From contig JAFZQK010000072.1 in assembly GCA_017620455.1 (NCBI GenBank), forward strand, positions 1-25,234: 25,234 nucleotides of DNA. The letters run 5' to 3'. This DNA is from Clostridia bacterium. Lineage in GTDB: Bacteria; Bacillota_A; Clostridia; Christensenellales; Aristaeellaceae. Within the stretch, counting starts at the first letter, position 1. Each line of letters begins with the position of its first letter. Under the pieces are notes generated by a model. The model made no database searches. It saw only the letters and a program-made list of their open reading frames with translations, and was not told the origin of the DNA. Below, piece after piece: positions 1 through 9,176 of the stretch. The translations under genes and the position numbers were made by a program.

Positions 1-1403
1 GCGCCGCAGGTGTCGATGGACTGCAGGGTGTGGGCTTTGGACGAGCCGGTGGCCCCGCCGCAGCCGTCCCGGCCGGTACGTCCGCCCAGCAGGATGATGT
101 TGTCCCCCGGGGCGGGCGCCTCCCGCCGCTCGTTCTGCGCCGGCGCAGCGGCGATCACCGCGCCGATCTCCATACGCTTGGCGGCGTAGCCGGGATGGTA
201 GATTTCATGCACCTCGCCGGTGGCCAGGCCGATCTGGTTGCCGTAGGAGGAATAGCCCGCCGCAGCGGTGGTGACGAGCTTGCGCTGGGGCAGCTTGCCG
301 GGCAGGGTTTCGGACAGGGGCACGGTGGGGTCCGCCGCGCCGGTGACGCGCATGGCGGCGTACACGTAGGCCCGGCCGGAGAGCGGGTCCCGGATAGCGC
401 CGCCGATGCAGGTGGCCGCGCCGCCGAAGGGCTCGATCTCGGTGGGGTGGTTATGGGTTTCGTTCTTGAACAAAAGCAGCCATTTTTCCGTGCCCTTTTC
501 GGTTTCCACGTCGATCTTCACCGTGCAGGCGTTGATCTCCTCGGATTCGTCCAGCTTGTCCAGCAGCCCCTGCTTTTTCAGGTATTTTGCGCCGATGGTG
601 GCCATGTCCATAAGGGTGACGGGCTTTTGGATCTTCAGCTCTTCTCGGACGGCCAGGTATTTTTGGTAGGTCTTTTCCGCCGCCGGATCGTCGAAGGCAA
701 GATCTTTGAGGCGGGTGAGGAAGGTGGTGTGGCGGCAATGGTCGCTCCAGTAGGTATCCAGCATGCGGATTTCCGTGAGGGTGGGGGCGCGGCCTTCCTT
801 CCTGAAATACTCCTGGCAGAATTCCAGGTCGTCCTCGTCCATGGCCAGGCCGTATTTTTTCACGAACGCCGCCCGGCCCGCCCGGTCCATGGCCTGAAAG
901 CCGTCCAGCGTTTCCACCATGGGCGGCATTTCATACGCGGTTTTCAGGGTGTCGAAGGCGGCCAGGGAGGCTTCCCGGCTCTCCACGGGGTTGATGACGT
1001 ATTTTTTCACGGCGGAAACGTCCTCCGCCGTGAGATCGCCGTACAAATAATAGACCTTGGCGCTGCGCACCAGGGGACGTTCGCCCTTGGAGATCAATTG
1101 GATGCACTGGCTGGCGCTGTCCGCCCGCTGGTCGAACTGGCCGGGGAGATACTCCACCGCGAACACCTGCGCGCCGGCGGCGTCGGGCAGTTCTTCCGTT
1201 ACGGCGTCCAGCTGGGGCTCGGCGAACACGGTGGTTTTCAGCTGCTCAAACAGCGGCCGGCCGATGTCCTCCACGTCGTAGCGGTTGAAAAGCCGTGCGT
1301 TCGCAAGGCCCCGGATGCCCAGCAGGGATTGCAGGTCGCCTTTCAGGGCCTGGGCCTCGTGATCGAGCCCGGGCTTTTTTTCCACATAAACGCGATAAAC
1401 CAT
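1..1403 (-). CDS. purL: Phosphoribosylformylglycinamidine synthase, single-chain PurL (partial, N-terminal 467 codons)
   Basis: FGAM synthase converts FGAR, glutamine and ATP to FGAM, the fourth step of IMP synthesis. The start ATG at 1403-1401 follows a GGAGG ribosome site and lies 4 nt after the purD stop. The frame stays open to the left edge, so the C-terminal part, including any glutaminase domain, is outside. Visible signatures are the TYWSDHCRHTTF block, FKNETHNHPTEIEPFGGAAT (the ATP/metal-binding loop), AIRDPLSGRAYVYAAMRVTG, and GGATGSSKAHT close to the window edge. The PurS-like N-terminus fused to the synthase domain fits the long single-polypeptide type (about 1,200 residues or more) found in many Clostridia rather than the split PurS/PurL/PurQ. 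The full length is inferred, not seen. Confidence 0.95.
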   Translation of the reverse strand, partial: MVYRVYVEKKPGLDHEAQALKGDLQSLLGIRGLANARLFNRYDVEDIGRPLFEQLKTTVFAEPQLDAVTEELPDAAGAQVFAVEYLPGQFDQRADSASQCIQLISKGERPLVRSAKVYYLYGDLTAEDVSAVKKYVINPVESREASLAAFDTLKTAYEMPPMVETLDGFQAMDRAGRAAFVKKYGLAMDEDDLEFCQEYFRKEGRAPTLTEIRMLDTYWSDHCRHTTFLTRLKDLAFDDPAAEKTYQKYLAVREELKIQKPVTLMDMATIGAKYLKKQGLLDKLDESEEINACTVKIDVETEKGTEKWLLLFKNETHNHPTEIEPFGGAATCIGGAIRDPLSGRAYVYAAMRVTGAADPTVPLSETLPGKLPQRKLVTTAAAGYSSYGNQIGLATGEVHEIYHPGYAAKRMEIGAVIAAAPAQNERREAPAPGDNIILLGGRTGRDGCGGATGSSKAHTLQSIDTCG

Positions 1404-1407
1404 GCCG

Positions 1408-2679
1408 TCAATCCTCCTTTTTCAGGGCGCGGGCGCCGATGTCCCGGCGGCAGAAGGCGTTTTCAAAGTGCGTTTTTTCCACGGCGGCGTAGGCGCGCTT
1501 TACGGCGGTTTTCAGGTCCTCCGCCGTGGCGGTGACGCCCAGCACCCGGCCGCCGGAGGTGACCAGTTCGCCGTTTTCATTCAGCTTCGCCCCGGCCACG
1601 AAGGTGGTGATCTCGTCGGTGTCCGGGGTGAGGGTGATGGGGAAGCCCTTTTCGTAATGCTGGGGATAGCCCTTGCTGGCCATCACCACGCAGCAGGCCG
1701 CGCCGGAGGAAAACTCCACGGGGCAGCTTTCCAGCGTCCCGTTCCGGGTGGCCTGCATGATGGAGAGCAAATCGCTCTTGAGCAGCGGCAGCACCACCTG
1801 GGTTTCCGGATCGCCGAAGCGGCAGTTGTATTCGATCACCTTGGGGCCGTCCTTGGTGATCATCAGGCCGAAATACAGGCAGCCCCGGAAGGGACAGCCC
1901 TCCTTCTCCATGGCCCGGACGGTAGGGAGGAAGATTTCCTCCATGCAGCGCGCGGCCACGTCGGCGGTGTAATAGGGGTTGGGGGCGACGGTGCCCATGC
2001 CGCCGGTGTTCAGGCCCTGATCGCCGTCCAGGGCGCGCTTGTGATCCATGGAGGACACCATGGGCTTAACGGTCTTCCCGTCGGTAAAGGCCAGCACGCT
2101 GACCTCCGGCCCTTCCAGGAATTCTTCGATGACCACCCGGCTGCCGCTGTCGCCGAACACCTTGTTTTCCATCATGTCGGTGATGGCGGCGTCCGCCTCT
2201 TCCCGGGTTGCAGCGATGATGACGCCCTTGCCCAGGGCCAGGCCGTCCGTCTTGATCACCGTGGGCAGCGGCGCGGCCTGCACATATTCCCGGGCGGCGC
2301 CGGCGCTGTCGAACACGCGGCATTTCGCCGTGGGAATGCCGTACTTGTCCATCAGCTTCTTGGCGAACACCTTGCTGCTTTCGATCCGGGCGGCGGCTTT
2401 CACAGGCCCGAAGCAGGGCACGCCGGCGGCCTCCAATTCGTCCACCGCGCCCAGGGCCAGGGGATCGTCCGGGGCCACCACGGCGAAATCGACGTTTTTC
2501 AGCACCGCGAAATCCACGATCTCGCCGATCTCCTTCGCCCCGATGGGGATGCAGACGGCGTCCTTCGCAATGCCGCCGTTGCCGGGCAGAGCGTAGACCG
2601 TTTCCACCTCCGGGTTCTTTTTCAGGCTTTTGATCAGGGCGTGCTCCCGCCCGCCGGAACCGACCACCAGGATTTTCAT
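1408..2679 (-). CDS. purD: Phosphoribosylamine-glycine ligase (GAR synthetase)
   Basis: PurD joins glycine to phosphoribosylamine using ATP (second step of IMP synthesis). The 423-residue length is normal for the family. It opens with MKILVVGSGGREHAL and has NGGI early on, the ATP-grasp region with VIEEFLEGPEVSVLAFTDG, the segment DGDQGLNTGGMGTVAPNP, and the metal-binding YNCRFGDPETQ near residue 280. The start ATG at 2679 has a strong AAGGAGG about 8 nt upstream. The stop lies 4 nt before purL, so the two are probably co-translated. No convincing separate promoter was found in the 94-bp gap to the preceding gene, so it may depend on transcription from that gene or from the main pur promoter. 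Confidence 0.97.
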   Translation of the reverse strand: MKILVVGSGGREHALIKSLKKNPEVETVYALPGNGGIAKDAVCIPIGAKEIGEIVDFAVLKNVDFAVVAPDDPLALGAVDELEAAGVPCFGPVKAAARIESSKVFAKKLMDKYGIPTAKCRVFDSAGAAREYVQAAPLPTVIKTDGLALGKGVIIAATREEADAAITDMMENKVFGDSGSRVVIEEFLEGPEVSVLAFTDGKTVKPMVSSMDHKRALDGDQGLNTGGMGTVAPNPYYTADVAARCMEEIFLPTVRAMEKEGCPFRGCLYFGLMITKDGPKVIEYNCRFGDPETQVVLPLLKSDLLSIMQATRNGTLESCPVEFSSGAACCVVMASKGYPQHYEKGFPITLTPDTDEITTFVAGAKLNENGELVTSGGRVLGVTATAEDLKTAVKRAYAAVEKTHFENAFCRRDIGARALKKED

Positions 2680-2773
2680 GGAGAAACCTCCTTGCTGAAA
2701 TTAGGTGTAAATAACCCGGAATTGTATGATCAACTTCCGATTTGGCGCTTCATCTTTGCATTTCTCTTTTGCT

Positions 2774-3295
2774 TTAAAATACGTCTTCCAGCTTCTCACG
2801 ATTAATTGCATTCAGCGGAATCACGTTTTCTTGTCCCTCTGAAACAATAAGCAGTTCCGCACCTTCCAGGATCGTTTCGTCTTTTCCTTTGAAGAAGAAT
2901 AACAGATCAAAATTATTCTGTTCTTCGGCGATTGTGGGGAACCCGCCGCCTTCCGGCTTGATCAGGGTATGAAACATGATGGAGGCGCCTTCGACTGTCT
3001 CCCCATCGGCAAGGCGTATGAGCAGCTCAGCGTATGCCGTATCGTCCAGAATGGCTTTCGATATGGTTCCATCCGCCGGCACAAAGCGTACCATGGCGAA
3101 CAGTCCGTCTGTCCGCAGATTCGGAATATTGATATCCTTTGAATCCGTCGTCAGCCAGACCACTTTCAGCGTGTACCCACGCCAACTGACATTCTCCGTT
3201 ACGGATTCTTCCGGAGTTTCCCCTGCAAGGGCAGGCAAAGCAGCCATGATAATGCACAGTGCCATCAGCAGCGAAGCAAGTATAACCTTTTTCAT
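2774..3295 (-). CDS. Secreted protein of unknown function, 173 aa, lying inside the pur cluster
   Basis: I do not recognise a family. Residues 1-24 form a clear Sec signal peptide: MKK, a long hydrophobic stretch, then ALPALA with likely cleavage before GETP. There is no convincing lipobox; the Cys at residue 14 lies inside the hydrophobic core. The mature part (about 149 residues) alternates hydrophobic and polar residues as in a beta-sandwich and has no cysteine, repeat or sorting signal. An AAAGGAGG site lies 8 nt before ATG 3295. By eye the gene is much richer in A+T than the purine genes on both sides, which suggests later insertion. Its place between purH and purD gives no functional clue. 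An extracytoplasmic product in a cytoplasmic pathway cluster is odd. Confidence 0.75.
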   Translation of the reverse strand: MKKVILASLLMALCIIMAALPALAGETPEESVTENVSWRGYTLKVVWLTTDSKDINIPNLRTDGLFAMVRFVPADGTISKAILDDTAYAELLIRLADGETVEGASIMFHTLIKPEGGGFPTIAEEQNNFDLLFFFKGKDETILEGAELLIVSEGQENVIPLNAINREKLEDVF

Positions 3296-3314
3296 TTGAA
3301 TTCCTCCTTTGAAT

Positions 3315-3343
3315 ATTTCATTTGTCTGTCAGCGTTCGGTCAA
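3315..3343 (-). promoter_or_regulatory. Possible sigma-A promoter of the secreted-protein gene, with a PurBox-like CCGAAC over the -35
   Basis: Reading leftward, TTGACC (3343-3338) and TGAAAT (3320-3315) are separated by exactly 17 nt and lie just upstream of the ribosome site for the gene starting at 3295. The -35 matches the consensus at five of six positions and the -10 at four of six. The sequence CCGAAC, the core of the Bacillus PurR box, overlaps the -35 (complement of 3334-3339), but its flanks match the PurBox consensus poorly. If real, the promoter would give the secreted gene and purD-purL their own transcription. Confidence 0.35.
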
Positions 3344-3381
3344 AAGCCCAATGATCCTGAACGGCTTTCTTCGGAAGGGGG

Positions 3382-3429
3382 TCTGGGGGGAACCCATTCT
3401 TTGGCCCCAAAGAATGGGTTCCCCCCAGA
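3382..3429. repeat. Perfect 23-bp inverted repeat with 2-nt loop, downstream of purH
   Basis: Bases 3382-3404 are the exact reverse complement of 3407-3429, with only CC between them. The stem contains a run of six G/C pairs and the core AACCCATTCTTTGG. It starts 14 nt past the purH stop in the direction of transcription. It could act as a strong RNA hairpin that stops or protects the upstream pur transcript, but neither side is followed by a T-tract, so it is not a standard intrinsic terminator. A mobile or dispersed palindrome (REP/MITE-like remnant) is another possibility. Confidence 0.9.
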
Positions 3430-3442
3430 AAACCTCGTTACT

Positions 3443-4627
3443 TTAATGATGGAACAATCTCATCCCCGTGAAGGCCATGGCCATGCCGAAGCGGTCGCAG
3501 GTTTCGATGACCTGATCGTCCCGGATGGAGCCGCCGGGCTGGGCCACGTAGGAGACGCCGGAGCGGCGGGCGCGCTCGATATTATCGCCGAAGGGGAAGA
3601 AGGCGTCGCTGCCCAGGGACACGCCGGTGATCTTGTCCAGATAGGCGCGCTTTTCTTCCCGGGTGAAGGGAGCGGGTTTTTCAGTGAAATACTGCTGCCA
3701 CTTGCCCTCGCCCAGCACGTCCTCGTCCTGATCGGAGAGGTACACGTCGATGGTATTGTCCCGGTCGGCGCGGCCCAGGGTGGGCAGGAAGGGCAGGCTC
3801 AGCACTTTTTCGCTCTGGCGCAGGTGCCATTTATCGGCCTTGTCGCCCGCCAGGCGGGTGCAGTGGATGCGGCTCTGCTGGCCGGCGCCCACGCCGATGG
3901 CCTGGCCGTCGTAAGCGTAGCAGACGGAGTTGGACTGGGTGTATTTGAGGGTGATCAGGCTGATGATCAGATCCCGCACGGCCTCGGGGGGCAGATTCTT
4001 ATTGGCGGTGGGGATGTTTTTCAGCAGGCCTTCGTTGATTTCAAAATTGTTCCGGCCCTGCTGGAAGGTGACGCCGAACACATCCTTGGTTTCGATGGGA
4101 TCGGGCACGTAGCTTTCGTCGATCTTGACGATGTTGTAATTGCCCTTGCGCTTGGTTTTGAGGATCTCCAGGGCTTCGTCGGTGTAGCCCGGGGCGATGA
4201 TGCCGTCGGAAACCTCGCGCTTGATGATACGGGCGGTGGTTTCGTCGCACACGTCGGAAAGGGCGATCCAGTCACCGAAGGAGCTCATGCGGTCGGTGCC
4301 CCGGGCGCGGGCGTAGGCGCAGGCCAGGGGGGAATCGTCCAGGCCGGGGATGTCGTCCACGAAGCAGGCCTTTTTCAGCGGATCGCTGAGCTTCAGGCCC
4401 ACGGCGGCGCAGGTGGGGGACACGTGCTTGAAGGAGGCGGCGGCGGGGAGGCCCAGGGCGGCCTTCAATTCCTTCACCAGCTGCCAGGAGTTCAGCGCGT
4501 CCAGGAAATTGATGTAGCCGGGACGGCCGGAAAGGATCTCAAAGGGCAGATCGGCGCCGTTCTTCATGTATACCTTGGCGGGCTTCTGGTTGGGGTTGCA
4601 GCCGTATTTCAGTTCAAATTCCTTCAT
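3443..4627 (-). CDS. purH: AICAR transformylase, stand-alone (PurH C-terminal domain only)
   Basis: This enzyme formylates AICAR to FAICAR with 10-formyl-THF, the ninth step of IMP synthesis. At 394 residues it corresponds only to the transformylase half of bifunctional PurH (about 510-590 residues). The N-terminal MGS-like cyclohydrolase domain is absent, and the protein starts directly with MKEFELKYGCNPNQKPAKVYM. The catalytic Lys-His pair is present in SFKHVSPTCAAVG, and the substrate-binding block LKYTQSNSVCYAYDGQAIGVGAGQQSRIHC is intact. The missing cyclohydrolase step is supplied by the neighbouring PurO-type gene 15 nt upstream. This is a natural short form, not a truncation: start, ribosome site (GAGG) and spacing are all normal. 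Confidence 0.95.
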   Translation of the reverse strand: MKEFELKYGCNPNQKPAKVYMKNGADLPFEILSGRPGYINFLDALNSWQLVKELKAALGLPAAASFKHVSPTCAAVGLKLSDPLKKACFVDDIPGLDDSPLACAYARARGTDRMSSFGDWIALSDVCDETTARIIKREVSDGIIAPGYTDEALEILKTKRKGNYNIVKIDESYVPDPIETKDVFGVTFQQGRNNFEINEGLLKNIPTANKNLPPEAVRDLIISLITLKYTQSNSVCYAYDGQAIGVGAGQQSRIHCTRLAGDKADKWHLRQSEKVLSLPFLPTLGRADRDNTIDVYLSDQDEDVLGEGKWQQYFTEKPAPFTREEKRAYLDKITGVSLGSDAFFPFGDNIERARRSGVSYVAQPGGSIRDDQVIETCDRFGMAMAFTGMRLFHH

Positions 4628-4642
4628 GGCCGGTGTTCCTCC

Positions 4643-5350
4643 TTACTGATGCTTGTTGACGATGCGGGTGTCGGCCTTGCCGGTTTCCAGGTCCACAAAG
4701 CGGACGAACAGGGAAATCCTGTTGCTTTCGTTGAGGCTGCCCCAGACGGTATCGGTGAGCGCGTCGATATCGTCCATCAGCTCCACCTGCTCGGGCTCGC
4801 CCTCGAAGGAGGGGAGGGGATTGCCGTCGCCCACGTAGGTGTGGATGAAGTGGCCCAGGCCCGGCACGGGGGCCAGATCGAAGGTGAAGCGGTTGCATTT
4901 GGTGCCCTGGCCGTCGGCGCATTTCAGGATGCTGAGCTGATACCAGTAAACCTTGTCGAAATGCAGCAGCGCGCTGATCCGGGGGGTATAATTGGGCTTG
5001 TCCGGCTCAAAGCCCCGGGTGCGCAGGGCGTTTTCAAAGGAATCGCCGTTTTTGAGGAAATCCCGCACGGTATCGGTCTGATCGCCGTTGGTGACGATCA
5101 GGGCGCGCTTCACGGAGCGGACCGGGGCGTAGATGATGAGGGAGGGATCCTCCACCTTGCTTTCGTCGTAGGGATAGATCATCACGTCGTCCCCCTCGGC
5201 GCGGAAAACGCGGTTGCGGCTGTTTTCGCTGCGGCCCATGATGAAATAGACGGCCGCGGCCTTTTTGCCGTCCGGCGTGAGCCCAGCGATGATGCCCCGG
5301 CCGGGGTAGGCGTTGGAGGAAAGAAGAGAAGCGAGGGACTGCTTGTTCAT
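4643..5350 (-). CDS. purO: IMP cyclohydrolase, PurO type
   Basis: The 235-residue protein matches the IMP_cyclohyd (PurO-like) family, first known from archaea, which closes the ring of FAICAR to make IMP, the last step of the pathway. Supporting sequence includes the start region NAYPGRGIIAGLTPDGKKAAAVYFIMGRSENSRNRVF, typical of this Ntn-hydrolase-like fold, the YPYDESKVEDPSLIIYAPVR block, and VTNGDQTDTV. It bears no resemblance to the MGS-like cyclohydrolase domain of ordinary PurH. AAGGAGG precedes ATG 5350. The gene lies 36 nt after purN and 15 nt before the transformylase-only purH, which explains why the latter can lack its cyclohydrolase half. The symbol is given by family; the activity has not been tested here. 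Confidence 0.9.
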   Translation of the reverse strand: MNKQSLASLLSSNAYPGRGIIAGLTPDGKKAAAVYFIMGRSENSRNRVFRAEGDDVMIYPYDESKVEDPSLIIYAPVRSVKRALIVTNGDQTDTVRDFLKNGDSFENALRTRGFEPDKPNYTPRISALLHFDKVYWYQLSILKCADGQGTKCNRFTFDLAPVPGLGHFIHTYVGDGNPLPSFEGEPEQVELMDDIDALTDTVWGSLNESNRISLFVRFVDLETGKADTRIVNKHQ

Positions 5351-5386
5351 GGAGACGCCTCCTTTTTGAATTCTGTGGGAACGGGG

Positions 5387-5989
5387 TTATTCGTTCGCGA
5401 TCCGCTCCGCGGCCATTTCCGCGGCCCGGGGGAGCAGCAGCCATTCGGCCTGCTCCATTACCCGGCGCTGGAGGGTTTCCGGGGTGTCGCCGGGGAGCAC
5501 GTCCACGGCTTTTTGCAGCAGGATCTCGCCCCCGTCGGCGATCTCGTTGACGTAATGCACCGTGGCGCCCGTCACCCGGACCCCCCTTGCCAGAGCGGCC
5601 TCGTGGACATGCAGGCCGTAGAAGCCCTTGCCCCCGAAGGCGGGAAGCAGGGCGGGGTGCACGTTCAGGATGCGGCGGGGATAGCGGCGGACGAAATCCG
5701 CGGACAGGATGCTCATGAACCCCGCCAGGACGATCAGCTGCACCCCGTCCTTTTCCAGCAGGCGGAGGATCTCCGCCTCGAACGCTTCCTGGGTGCTGCC
5801 CCTGCGGGGGACGGTATGGGCGGGGATGCCGGCCTTTTCCGCCCGGACCAGGGCGTAGGCGTCGGGCCGGGAGGCGATGACGGACACGAATTCCACATGG
5901 GGCATTTTCCCCGCCTGCCATTCGTCGATCAGGGCCTGCAGATTGGTGCCGCCGCCGGAGACCAGCACGGCGGTTTTCACGCGCTTCAC
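5387..5989 (-). CDS. purN: Phosphoribosylglycinamide formyltransferase (GAR transformylase 1)
   Basis: PurN formylates GAR with 10-formyl-THF (third step). I chose the GTG at 5989, which overlaps the purM stop by 4 bp (GTGA) and has GAAGGAG about 9 nt upstream. This gives 200 residues, the usual family length. A further upstream ATG at 6049 would add 20 Arg-rich residues that read through the end of purM and do not look like PurN. The N-terminus KTAVLVSGGGTNLQALID, the SVIASRPDAYAL segment, LAGFMSILS and the catalytic block ILNVHPALLPAFGGKGFYG (Asn-His) are all present, followed by TGATVHYVNEIADGGEIL with the conserved Asp. Only purN is seen; no formate-dependent PurT. Confidence 0.95.
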   Translation of the reverse strand: MKRVKTAVLVSGGGTNLQALIDEWQAGKMPHVEFVSVIASRPDAYALVRAEKAGIPAHTVPRRGSTQEAFEAEILRLLEKDGVQLIVLAGFMSILSADFVRRYPRRILNVHPALLPAFGGKGFYGLHVHEAALARGVRVTGATVHYVNEIADGGEILLQKAVDVLPGDTPETLQRRVMEQAEWLLLPRAAEMAAERIANE

Positions 5990-6996
5990 GCCAGGATCAC
6001 TCCTTCGTCGCCTTCCACGGTTTCGCCCAGCACGTAGCTGCCGGGGCACAGGGACAGGACCTTGAGGGCGCTGTCCGGGTCCGCGGTGAGCACCATGCCC
6101 ACGCCCATGTTGAAGGTGTTGAACATATCGCGCTCCGGCACGCCGCCCTTTTCCTGAAGGAAGCGGAAGATCTCCGGCGTGCGCAGGGCGGAAAGGTCCA
6201 CCTTGGCGGCCAGGCCGTCGGGCAGGCTGCGGGGGATGTTTTCAAAGAAGCCCCCGCCGGTGATGTGGGCGGCGGATTTGATCAGCTTGCTTTCGATCAG
6301 GGGCAGCAGCTCTTTCACGTAGATCTTCGTGGGGGTCAGCAGCGTTTCGCCCAGGGTGGTTTCGCCGAAGGGCATATCCAGATCCATGCCGGAAATGATC
6401 CTGCGGATCAGGGAAAAGCCGTTGGAATGGACGCCGGAGGAGGGCAGGGCGATGAGGGCGTCCCCCGCCCGGACGGCGGATTTGTCCAGGATCTTTTCCC
6501 GGTCCACCACGCCCACGCAGAAGCCCGCCAGGTCGTATTCGTCCTTGGGGTAGAAGCCCGGCATTTCCGCCGTTTCGCCGCCGATCAGGGCGCTGCCGGC
6601 CTGCACACAGCCTTCGCATACGCCGCTGACGATGGAGGCGATCTTTTCCGGCACGTTCTTGCCGCAGGCGATGTAATCCAGGAAGAAAAGGGGCCTGGCG
6701 CCGCAGACGATCACGTCGTTGACGCACATGGCCACGCAGTCGATGCCCACGGTGTCGTGCTTGTCCATCCGGAAGGCCAGCTTCAGCTTGGTGCCCACGC
6801 CGTCGGTGCCGGATACCAGCACGGGCCGCTGCATGCCCTTCACGTCCAGCTCAAACAGGCCGCCGAAGCCGCCCACGCCGCCGATGGCGCCGGAGGTGAG
6901 GGTGCGGGCGATGTGCTTTTTCATCAGCTCCACGGCCCGGTAGCCCGCGGTGATATCCACGCCGGAGGCCTTGTAGGACTCGGAATAGCTCTTCAT
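5986..6996 (-). CDS. purM: Phosphoribosylformylglycinamidine cyclo-ligase (AIR synthetase)
   Basis: PurM closes the imidazole ring, turning FGAM into AIR with ATP (fifth step). The 336-residue length is typical. It begins SYKASGVDITAGYRAVELMKKH and contains GGFGGLFELD, the glycine-rich SGTDGVGTKLKLAF, GIDCVAMCVNDVIVCGARPLFFLDYIACG, IGGETAEMPGFY, and HITGGGFFENIPRSLP, all hallmarks of the family. ATG 6996 overlaps the purF stop by 4 bp (ATGA), and the stop overlaps the purN start in the same way, so purF, purM and purN are probably translationally coupled. Confidence 0.97.
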   Translation of the reverse strand: MKSYSESYKASGVDITAGYRAVELMKKHIARTLTSGAIGGVGGFGGLFELDVKGMQRPVLVSGTDGVGTKLKLAFRMDKHDTVGIDCVAMCVNDVIVCGARPLFFLDYIACGKNVPEKIASIVSGVCEGCVQAGSALIGGETAEMPGFYPKDEYDLAGFCVGVVDREKILDKSAVRAGDALIALPSSGVHSNGFSLIRRIISGMDLDMPFGETTLGETLLTPTKIYVKELLPLIESKLIKSAAHITGGGFFENIPRSLPDGLAAKVDLSALRTPEIFRFLQEKGGVPERDMFNTFNMGVGMVLTADPDSALKVLSLCPGSYVLGETVEGDEGVILA

Positions 6997-8428
6997 TCTT
7001 GCGGCTTCCTTTCGCTTTTTTTGTATTCGAACCGGGATTTGGCGGTGCGGGAGGGCACCTCGGTGGGATACTTGCCGGAGAAGCAGGCGTCGCAGTAGCC
7101 GCCGCAGGTGGCGTTTTCCGCCAGCAGGTGCACGTCCCCCAGGTCCAGATAGCCCAGGGAATCCACCCCGATGATCTCGGCGATCTCGGGAACGGTGTGG
7201 CGGCAGGCGATCAGGTTCTCCCGGGAGTCGATGTCCGTGCCGTAATAGCAGGGATTGAGGAAGGGCGGCGCGGTGACGCAGAAGTGCACCTCCGTGGCCC
7301 CGGCGTCCCGCAGCAGCCCCACGATGCGCTTGCTGGTGGTGCCGCGGACGATGCTGTCGTCGATCAGCACCACCCGCTTGCCCCGCACCACGGCGGAAAT
7401 GGGGTTCAGCTTGATCTTCACCTTGTCCTCCCGGGATTTCTGGCCCGGGGAAATGAAGGTGCGGCCGATGTAGCGGTTTTTGATGAAGCCCAGGCCGTAG
7501 GGGATGCCGCTCTGCCGGGCGTAGCCGATGGCGGCGTCCAGGCCGGAATCCGGCACGCCGATGACGATGTCCGCCTGCACGGGATGCTTGAGGGCCAGCA
7601 GCGCGCCGGCCCGCACCCGGGCCTGATGCACGCTGGCGCCGTCCACCACGGAATCGGGCCGGGCGAAATAAATGTACTCAAACACGCACAGGCTGGGCTT
7701 GCACTTGCCGCAGTGCTCCCGGATGGAGCGGACGCGGCCCCGCTCGAAAACCACGATCTCGCCGGGGTCCACGTCCCGGATCAGCGTGGCGCCCACGGCG
7801 TCCAGGGCGCAGCTTTCGCTGGCCAGGATGAACCCGCCGTCCGGCCGCATGCCGTAGCACAGGGGGCGGAAGCCGTTGGGGTCCCGGGCGGCGATGAGCT
7901 TGCTAGGGGACATGACCACCAGGGAATACGCGCCCTTGATCCTGTTCATGGCGCGGCAAAGCGCCTCCTCGATGGAGGGGGCGGAGAGGCGTTCCTTGGT
8001 GATGATGTAGGAAATGACCTCGGTGTCGGAGGTGGTGTGGAAAATGGAGCCTCCCAGCTCCAATTCTTCCCTCAGGTCATAGGAATTGATCAGGTTTCCG
8101 TTGTGGCACAGGGCCATGGGGCCCTTCACGTGGTTCACCACGATGGGCTGGGCGTTGGCGCGGCTGGCGCTGCCGGTGGTGCCGTAGCGCACGTGGCCGA
8201 TGGCCATGTCGCCCTGGCCCAGCTTTTCCATCACCGCGGGGGTGAACACGTCGTTCACCAGCCCGGTGTCCTTATGGGCGGTGAAGATCCCGTCGTCGTT
8301 CACCACGATGCCGCAGCTTTCCTGGCCCCGGTGCTGCAGGGCGAAAAGGCCGTAGTATACGGTGGACGCCACGTCGCACTTTTCCGGGGCCAGCACGCCG
8401 AAAACGCCGCATTCTTCATGTAACTGGC

Positions 8429-8432
<4 letters not shown>
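6993..8432 (-). CDS. purF: Amidophosphoribosyltransferase, Fe-S type
   Basis: PurF commits PRPP to purine synthesis using the amide of glutamine. The protein has 479 residues. Cys8 ([12 protein letters not shown]) is the Ntn nucleophile expected to be exposed by removal of a 7-residue propeptide, as in the Bacillus enzyme. The PRPP loop is [14 protein letters not shown]. Cysteines 249 ([14 protein letters not shown]), 395 (NPCYYG), 447 and 450 (CDAC) match in spacing the four ligands of the [4Fe-4S] cluster known in Bacillus subtilis PurF, so this is the oxygen-sensitive type rather than the cluster-free E. coli type. The start overlaps the purC stop (ATGA). Confidence 0.97.
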
Positions 8433-9145
<713 letters not shown>

Positions 9146-9176
9146 TTTCTTTTCCTCCTTGTCAGATGGGTGGAGT

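Noticed and set aside
3296..6037. Plus-strand open frame of 913 codons opposite purH, purO and purN
   Set aside because: It is antisense to three clearly recognised genes, has low-complexity Gly/Ala/Val/His composition typical of high-GC shadow frames, and lacks a ribosome site.
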